DNA of 12,537 bases from CAWAXW01 sp963786155. Its GTDB lineage: Bacteria > Actinomycetota > CADDZG01 > WHSQ01. Under the pieces are notes generated by a model. The model saw nothing but the letters and a program-made list of their open reading frames with translations. It was not told the DNA's origin and searched no databases. Within the stretch, counting starts at the first letter, position 1; each line of letters starts with the position of its first letter. The stretch is from assembly GCA_963786155.1 (NCBI GenBank), contig CAWAXW010000001.1, positions 1 to 12,537 on the forward strand, read 5' to 3'. Of this stretch, positions 8,394 through 12,537 are shown one piece after another. The position numbers and the translations under genes are program-made.

Positions 8394-10073
8394 GTGAAAG
8401 CACTCAAGATGCTTCTCAGCAGTTTCCTGATCGGAGCACTATCTCTGGGCCTTGCGTGGGCAGGAGCCGTCATAGCCCCACCAACCGACGCCGACGGAGT
8501 CAGCGGCGCTACCAAGGTCAAGCGTGAGCGCAATTGGCTCCAGGAAGAAGTACCCGTGGTCGAGGCCGTTGAGGCCTCGGAATCGGGCGAGTTCGTCCTC
8601 CAGCCGGGCCAGGTCCTGGCCGGCGCAGCGAAGATCTCGATGGAGCCCCGCCCCGAGGAGTACGGCGGCGTCTGGGAGAAGAGCATGGACGAATGTCGCG
8701 CCGTCGACACCGGAGACTTTGAAGCCATGCGGCCTCCCAGCGCCAATACGGACCACATCGCGAGCACCGGCTCACCGTGGAACGAGAACCCGAACTGCCT
8801 CTACATGGGCGGCTTTGACATCGGTCCTGTGAACCCGATCATCGATTGGGATCAGGAGTTCGGGCTGTGGGTGAGGAGCTTCGCGGTGAAAGGACCCAAC
8901 GGCAAGACGCTGACGATGACGATCATCGACGGCGAGGGTTACCTCTGGGACTACAAGAGCAAGTGCACCGACTGCGGGATCAAGCAGATCACAGCCGAGC
9001 TGGCGAGCGACCCAGAGCTGGGGCTCGAGAAGGAAGGCATCATCATCGCCGCCACTCACTCGCATGCGGCCCCCGAGTTCCTCGGTGGTTGGGGATTCGT
9101 GCCCGACTGGTACATGAAGCAGATTTCCGACTCGATCAAGGACAGCATCCGGCAGGCCGTCACGACGATGGAACCTGCAGTTCTGGAGACCGGCGAAGAG
9201 GCGGCCCGCCCATTCAACGGGGAGCGCCGTGGGACCTACCGGAGTGCCGAGGAGCAGAACCTCACCTGGCTCCGAGCGATAGCGATCGACGACGATCACG
9301 GCCAAGGTAATGAGAACGGGCACGGGAACGACCCGGCGGAGGATGCTCCGCGGACGATCGCGACGATCGGTGCCTACGCCGCGCACCCCACTAAGTACGG
9401 CACCAACGGCGGAACTGCACATGCCGACTGGCCTGCGCTGTTCGAGAAGAGGCTGGAGGAGCGTTTCGGAGGAGTCGGTCTCTACTTCATGACGGGTCTC
9501 GGGAACATGACATCGAACGGCCGAGACATCGGCGCCGGACTCGCGGCACTCATCCCCGAGGTCGGCGGTGGCCTTCGACTCGATAGCACCGATGTGAAGT
9601 ACGCCCAAACGACCTGGGGACACCCGGCCACGAACGTCCCACTGACGGGGCTGGGAATGCCCGGATTCTTCGACAGAAAGTTCCTCACGACGCCTGCCGA
9701 GGTTCGTACCGGAAAGAACCCGACTACGGCCCCCTGTGAGTCCGCCTCACCGGCCTCGGTCGAGATGCCCGCAACGGCGGCGCGGATCGGCAACCTCTTC
9801 GCACTGTCTGCTGCTCCCGGCGAGATCTTCGCCAACGTGAGCAACACCATCAAAGAGAATTCCGGAGCTGTCGTCACGATGCCGATAGGGCAGGCGAACG
9901 ATGCCCTTGGCTACATGCCGCAGAGCTTCGAGCTGCACCCAGTAGGTCAGCAAGGGCTCGGCTTCGCTGCAGGCGGTTTCGTATTCGTGAACTACGAAGA
10001 CTCCTACGCAGTGGATCGCTGCCTCGGCGACAAGGTGCTCGAGGAGACCATCCGCCTCTTCGGAACGATCTAA
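8394..10073 (+). CDS. Secreted neutral/alkaline ceramidase-like hydrolase
   Basis: This intact 559-residue product starts at GTG 8394, picked because GGAAAGGG (8379-8386) is 7 bases upstream and the signal peptide (KALKMLLSSFLIGALSLGLAWAGA) begins there; a TTG at 8310 would place that hydrophobic stretch internally. After a ~45-residue polar linker, the conserved strand LAGAAKISMEP (~75-85) opens the domain. THSHAAPE (221-228) carries likely zinc-binding His, HPTKYGTNGGTAHADW (331-346) resembles the second conserved block, and APGEIF (Glu477), LGYMP (~505-509) and YEDSY (534-538) match the late metal-ligand segments. This is the order in neutral ceramidases (PF04734), Zn amidases that cleave N-acyl sphingosines. 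Six Cys include a CxxC at 191-194. Ceramide itself may not be the substrate; N-acyl lipids generally are plausible. It is divergent from the secreted hydrolase. Confidence 0.85.
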   Translation: MKALKMLLSSFLIGALSLGLAWAGAVIAPPTDADGVSGATKVKRERNWLQEEVPVVEAVEASESGEFVLQPGQVLAGAAKISMEPRPEEYGGVWEKSMDECRAVDTGDFEAMRPPSANTDHIASTGSPWNENPNCLYMGGFDIGPVNPIIDWDQEFGLWVRSFAVKGPNGKTLTMTIIDGEGYLWDYKSKCTDCGIKQITAELASDPELGLEKEGIIIAATHSHAAPEFLGGWGFVPDWYMKQISDSIKDSIRQAVTTMEPAVLETGEEAARPFNGERRGTYRSAEEQNLTWLRAIAIDDDHGQGNENGHGNDPAEDAPRTIATIGAYAAHPTKYGTNGGTAHADWPALFEKRLEERFGGVGLYFMTGLGNMTSNGRDIGAGLAALIPEVGGGLRLDSTDVKYAQTTWGHPATNVPLTGLGMPGFFDRKFLTTPAEVRTGKNPTTAPCESASPASVEMPATAARIGNLFALSAAPGEIFANVSNTIKENSGAVVTMPIGQANDALGYMPQSFELHPVGQQGLGFAAGGFVFVNYEDSYAVDRCLGDKVLEETIRLFGTI

Positions 10074-10086
10074 CAACCGAGCCGCT

Positions 10087-10116
10087 CATGCCCTCAGCCA
10101 CTAGGCTGGGGGCATG
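10087..10116 (+). promoter_or_regulatory. Hairpin enclosing the ACT-gene start codon, with a -10-like hexamer
   Basis: Arms 10087-10099 (CATGCCCTCAGCC) and 10104-10116 (GGCTGGGGGCATG) form 13 pairs, 12 Watson-Crick and one G.U, around the tetraloop ACTA. The 3' arm ends with the ATG of the ACT gene (10114-10116). TAGGCT (10102-10107) spans loop and arm, six bases before the ATG, as in leaderless actinobacterial promoters. The 5' arm starts 14 bases after the ceramidase-like stop, so the hairpin could also end that transcript, though no T run follows. Confidence 0.6.
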
Positions 10117-10641
10117 AAGCTGCTCGTGGCAGTCACCATTGTCGGTAACGATCGGCCTGGGATCGTGGCTGCTGTTACCAAGGCCCTCTACGACGTGGGG
10201 TGCAACCTCGAGGACGTCACTTCGACCATCCTGCGGGGGCACTTCTCGATGGTGATGATCGTTCGCACTCCCGAGGACGTGGACGCCGCGAAGCTCGAGG
10301 CCGCGCTCGGTCCTGTGGCCTCCGAGATGGAGCTCGTGGCAACTGCCCGGCCGGTCGAAGAGACCGAGATCCACTTCCGTCAACCGACGGTGATGGTGTC
10401 GGTCTACGGCGCCGACAAGCCCGGGATCGTCGCGAAGGTCACGGAGGTGCTGGCCCAGGCCGGTGCGAACATCACGGACTTGACGTCCCGGGTGATCGGC
10501 TCGGAAGAGACTCCGGTCTATGCGCTGATGCTCGAGGTCGCTACCGACGACTCGGACGAGCTCGAGGAGAGCTTGCATCACCTGGTGAAGGAGCTCGGCG
10601 TCGACGTGAGCGTGCATCCGATCGAACCGGACGTCCTCTGA
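10114..10641 (+). CDS. Double ACT-domain protein (GcvR-like)
   Basis: The 175-residue protein consists of two tandem ACT domains, ~3-79 (VAVTIVGNDRPGIVAAVTKAL) and ~92-168 (VMVSVYGADKPGIVAKVTEVL), each with the beta-alpha start and the DRPGI/DKPGI turn typical of ligand-sensing ACT domains. No catalytic or DNA-binding domain is present. This is the layout of GcvR, the glycine cleavage regulator, and of other stand-alone ACT proteins that bind amino acids; in actinomycetes the partner is mostly unknown. The ATG at 10114 has only a G-rich stretch upstream and is probably read from a leaderless transcript. The peptide deformylase gene follows after 4 bases, so the two are almost surely co-transcribed. 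It acts in the cytoplasm. Confidence 0.85.
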   Translation: MKLLVAVTIVGNDRPGIVAAVTKALYDVGCNLEDVTSTILRGHFSMVMIVRTPEDVDAAKLEAALGPVASEMELVATARPVEETEIHFRQPTVMVSVYGADKPGIVAKVTEVLAQAGANITDLTSRVIGSEETPVYALMLEVATDDSDELEESLHHLVKELGVDVSVHPIEPDVL

Positions 10642-10645
10642 GCGC

Positions 10646-11143
10646 GTGGCCGTCCGTCCGGTGGTGCAGTTGCCCGAGCGGGTGCTCAAGGAGCGGGCGC
10701 AGGAAGTGGGGGAGTCCCGCGATGAAGAACTGGTCGCCGACCTCGTAGACACGATGCGGGCATCGCCCGCATGCGTCGGACTAGCGGCCCCCCAAATAGG
10801 CATCTCCCGCCGGGCCTTCGCTCTCGACGTGAGCGAGCACCCCAAGACGACGGTCAAGCACGGACTCGTTGTGATGTTCGATCCGGTGATCGTCGAGACG
10901 ACCGGGCGCAAGAAGGGCCGCGAGGGATGCATGAGTGTCCCGGACCTTACGGCGGACGTCATCCGAGCCACCGAGATCGTGGTGCGAGGCACCGACCCCG
11001 CGGGGGCCGAGCTGGTGATCGCTACAGAAGGCTTCGAAGCCCGGGCCTTCCAACACGAGATCGACCACTTGGACGGCATGCTGATTCTGGATCGGGTTGC
11101 TTCCCTTGCCACCGACGTCTTCCGCCGTCAGGTCTACAAGTAG
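10646..11143 (+). CDS. def: Peptide deformylase
   Basis: The 165-residue enzyme removes the N-terminal formyl group from nascent proteins at the ribosome. All three family motifs are present: motif 1 GLAAPQIG (45-52), motif 2 EGCMS (93-97) with the metal-ligand Cys95, and motif 3 HEIDH (137-141) with the two His ligands and catalytic Glu138. Motif 1 has Cys43 where Gly is usual, and motif 2 has Met where Leu is usual; both are mild changes. The start is GTG 10646, 4 bases after the TGA of the ACT gene, consistent with translational coupling. The sequence ends FRRQVYK shortly after the last helix, a normal length for the shorter actinobacterial form. Confidence 0.93.
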   Translation: MAVRPVVQLPERVLKERAQEVGESRDEELVADLVDTMRASPACVGLAAPQIGISRRAFALDVSEHPKTTVKHGLVVMFDPVIVETTGRKKGREGCMSVPDLTADVIRATEIVVRGTDPAGAELVIATEGFEARAFQHEIDHLDGMLILDRVASLATDVFRRQVYK

Positions 11144-11153
11144 GGCGAGCTGT

Positions 11154-11188
11154 GGACGATAGTTCCCGTTAGGCGGGAAGAATCGTCC
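11154..11188 (+). terminator. Two-tier hairpin downstream of def
   Basis: The outer stem GGACGAT/ATCGTCC (11154-11160, 11182-11188) and inner stem TTCCCG/CGGGAA (11163-11168, 11174-11179) are perfect and separated by a symmetric AG/GA internal loop; the apical loop is TTAGG. It begins 10 bases after the def stop. There is no T run after it, as is common in high-GC terminators, so a terminator role is likely but a separate RNA element is possible. Confidence 0.55.
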
Positions 11189-11208
11189 AAAGGTCGGGGG
11201 CATCAGAG

Positions 11209-11232
11209 GGGCGGGGCCGGCGGGCCTCGCCC
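11209..11232 (+). terminator. GC-rich hairpin, possible second terminator
   Basis: GGGCGGGGCC (11209-11218) pairs over 10 bases, with one G.U, with GGCCTCGCCC (11223-11232) around the loop GGCG. Only TGTCCTCG follows, so there is no clear T tract. It lies between def and the M6-like gene, 20 bases after the two-tier hairpin, and could insulate the two genes or be a backup terminator. Confidence 0.5.
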
Positions 11233-11241
11233 TGTCCTCGT

Positions 11242-11272
11242 GCAGGAGCCCGCCATCTTTAGGCGAAATCGG
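11242..11272 (+). promoter_or_regulatory. Bipartite motif GCAGGAG-N14-GCGAAATCGG, copy 2
   Basis: GCAGGAG (11242-11248), 14 bases, then GCGAAATCGG (11263-11272), preceded by TGTCCT at 11233-11238. It ends five bases before the ATG of the M6-like peptidase. Spacing equals that of the copy at 8267-8297. TATAGA (11273-11278) follows but abuts the start codon, so it is poorly placed as a -10 for this ATG. Confidence 0.4.
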
Positions 11273-11277
11273 TATAG

Positions 11278-12537
11278 ATGAGACGTATCGGACTCGCCTT
11301 GCTTGTGGCCGTTTCGCTGGTGGCTGTTATCGGCCCTCCGGCCCATGCCGCTCGCAAGAAGTTCCCCAAGCATCTCGATCCGAAGTCCTGGGTGGTCCCA
11401 GAGGATATGGAGTGGGGCGACTACAAGCGGATCCCCGGGGTGGATTGGCTCGGCGAATCCAACGCCCCTCCCAAGACCCTGCGGGCCGCGCTCGATCCTC
11501 GGTGATTTCGCAGACCAGAAGTTCCGCGTCTCCGAGACGACCGTCGACCCGACCGGACAGCGGGGGTTGGGGATCGACGACCCCGCTCAATACTGGCTCG
11601 ACTACCTCTTCTACGACGAGAGGGATTCCGCGCCGCAACACGGGCACACCGTGAACGAATACTGGCTCGAGAACTCCTATGGGTTGATCGGAGTAGATGC
11701 CGCGGCGTTCGGTCCCTACACGCTCGAGGGCAACATGTACGAGTACGGGACCTCGGATTTCGGCGACGGGACCGATTGCCCCGACGGGCCTGACGGCTGC
11801 GGACGCGATTTCGACACCGAGCTCGTGGAGGCGTCACTTGCAGATGTGACGGCAGCTCAGGCCAGCGAGGGCGATTTCGACTTCCGGTTCCTGTTGCACG
11901 CGGCGTACGACGAATCGGGCGTGTGGCTGAACTTCGGCCAGGCGCTCTTCGAGCTCAAGGAGCAGGTCACCGAACTATTCGGCCCACCCAGCAAGCCCGA
12001 GCATCGCAACTGGGCTCATACGCGTTACGTCGAATGGACGAGCTTCTTCGCGGCCCAGCAGATCTGGTCGCATGCGCTTCCGGGAACGCTATCGACGCAA
12101 GGTGAAAGCGATGGGGGATCGACCTATGCCCACGAGCTGAGCCACATCCTCGGCGTGCTCGACAACTACAACAATCCTTATGCCGAGAACCCGAAGCGGG
12201 CGTATTCGGGACCGTGGGACATGATGAGCCGGGGGACGTTCAACGGCCCCGGCGGCCCCTTCGAGCGTTGGCGTATCCCGCCGACCGAGGGCGGGACGAT
12301 GGGTTCGCAACACATGCTTCGTAACAAGCTCCGCATGGGGTTCACGCCGCCGGCGGAGGTGCTGACCATGTCGCGTGCGGACCTCGAAGCCCGTGGGATC
12401 GTCACTGCTCGCATCCTGCAGCGAGAGTCGCCTCCCGAGATCGACCGATCCCAACCTCTACAGCGGCATCCGGATCGTGCTGGGGGACGACGCGGAGGAG
12501 TGCGACTACTCAGAGTCGCTCTGTTCGGGTGGCGATT
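11278..12537 (+). CDS. Secreted M6-like zinc metallopeptidase, 3' end beyond window; two frameshifts
   Basis: ATG 11278 begins a signal peptide (MRRIGLALLVAVSLVAVIGPPAHA) with likely cleavage after AHA. The first frame stops at 11503-11505; dropping one G at 11494 changes the end of NAPPKTLRAA into LILGDFADQKFRVSETT, the early strand typical of M6 (immune inhibitor A-like) peptidases, and then stays open for ~950 bases. HELSH at residues 285-289, with Asp295 of HExxHxxGxxD, is the zinc site; WDMMSRGTFNGPGG and KLRMGF downstream match the family's Met-turn region and the segment after it. A second single-base insertion near 12446 leads into DPNLYSGIRIVLGDDAEE and CDYSESLCSGGD, where the window ends. 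The segment GDGTDCPDGPDGCGRDFD before the zinc site is Asp/Gly-rich with paired Cys and could bind calcium. It probably degrades extracellular protein. No strong ribosome binding site is seen. Confidence 0.82.

Noticed and set aside
8198..8767. 190-residue N-terminal extension of the hydrolase
   Set aside because: The frame is open but lies antisense to the ceramidase-like gene; a signal peptide and a clear ribosome binding site at 8197 decide the start.
8772..11112. Minus-strand frames of 283 and 412 residues opposite the ceramidase-like, ACT and def genes
   Set aside because: They run antisense across several well-identified genes and across an intergenic hairpin, with no domain signature.
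1..12537. Mobile element, CRISPR, tRNA or defence system
   Set aside because: I looked for regular repeat arrays, transposase or integrase motifs and tRNA cloverleafs and saw none; every sizeable stretch is explained by the genes listed.

Overview
The window reads as a chromosomal stretch from a high-GC, probably uncultured bacterium, most likely an actinomycete relative (Actinomycetota). Three things point that way: GTG and TTG starts, candidate leaderless promoters with a TANNNT -10 box just before the start codon, and an AAA+ ATPase/VWA gene pair of the type seen in mycobacteria (Rv0958/Rv0959-like, from memory). No tRNA, rRNA, CRISPR array, transposase or integrase is visible, and no gap between genes exceeds 300 bases (the longest is about 196 bases, 8198-8393).

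Layout. 1-326 (+) is the C-terminal end of an enolase-superfamily (mandelate racemase/sugar-acid dehydratase type) enzyme, followed by a short hairpin terminator. 393-3720 (-) is a two-gene unit: a magnesium-chelatase-like AAA+ ATPase (2298-3720), then its VWA-domain partner (393-2301), the two overlapping at a TTGA. Both are riddled with frameshifts, and every piece keeps family motifs. 3818-5868 (+) encodes a secreted delta-60-repeat protein with a fibronectin III-like and a C-terminal beta-sandwich module; two single-base insertions split it. It converges on, and overlaps by 14 bases, 5855-8197 (-), a secreted 780-residue alpha/beta hydrolase. Divergent from that is 8394-10073 (+), a secreted neutral-ceramidase-like hydrolase. 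10114-10641 and 10646-11143 (+) form an operon of a double-ACT-domain protein and peptide deformylase. 11278-12537 (+) is the start of a secreted M6-like zinc metallopeptidase that runs off the window.

How the genes relate. Four of the eight genes encode exported proteins (propeller, esterase-like hydrolase, ceramidase-like amidase, metalloprotease), which suggests a scavenging lifestyle on polymers and lipids. The cytoplasmic genes are housekeeping (deformylase), probably regulatory (ACT), or of unknown chaperone-like function (AAA+/VWA). I see no defence or mobile system.

The most interesting signals are non-coding. A 13-bp hairpin swallows the start codon of the ACT gene and has a -10-like hexamer in its loop and 3' arm. 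A bipartite motif, GCAGGAG-N14-G(A/C)GAAA, occurs with identical spacing upstream of two secreted-enzyme genes. A two-tier hairpin with a symmetric AG/GA internal loop follows the deformylase gene. Reader's warning: frameshift density is very uneven (very high in 1-3720, none in 5176-11493, some after 11494), which looks like consensus error towards the ends rather than gene decay.
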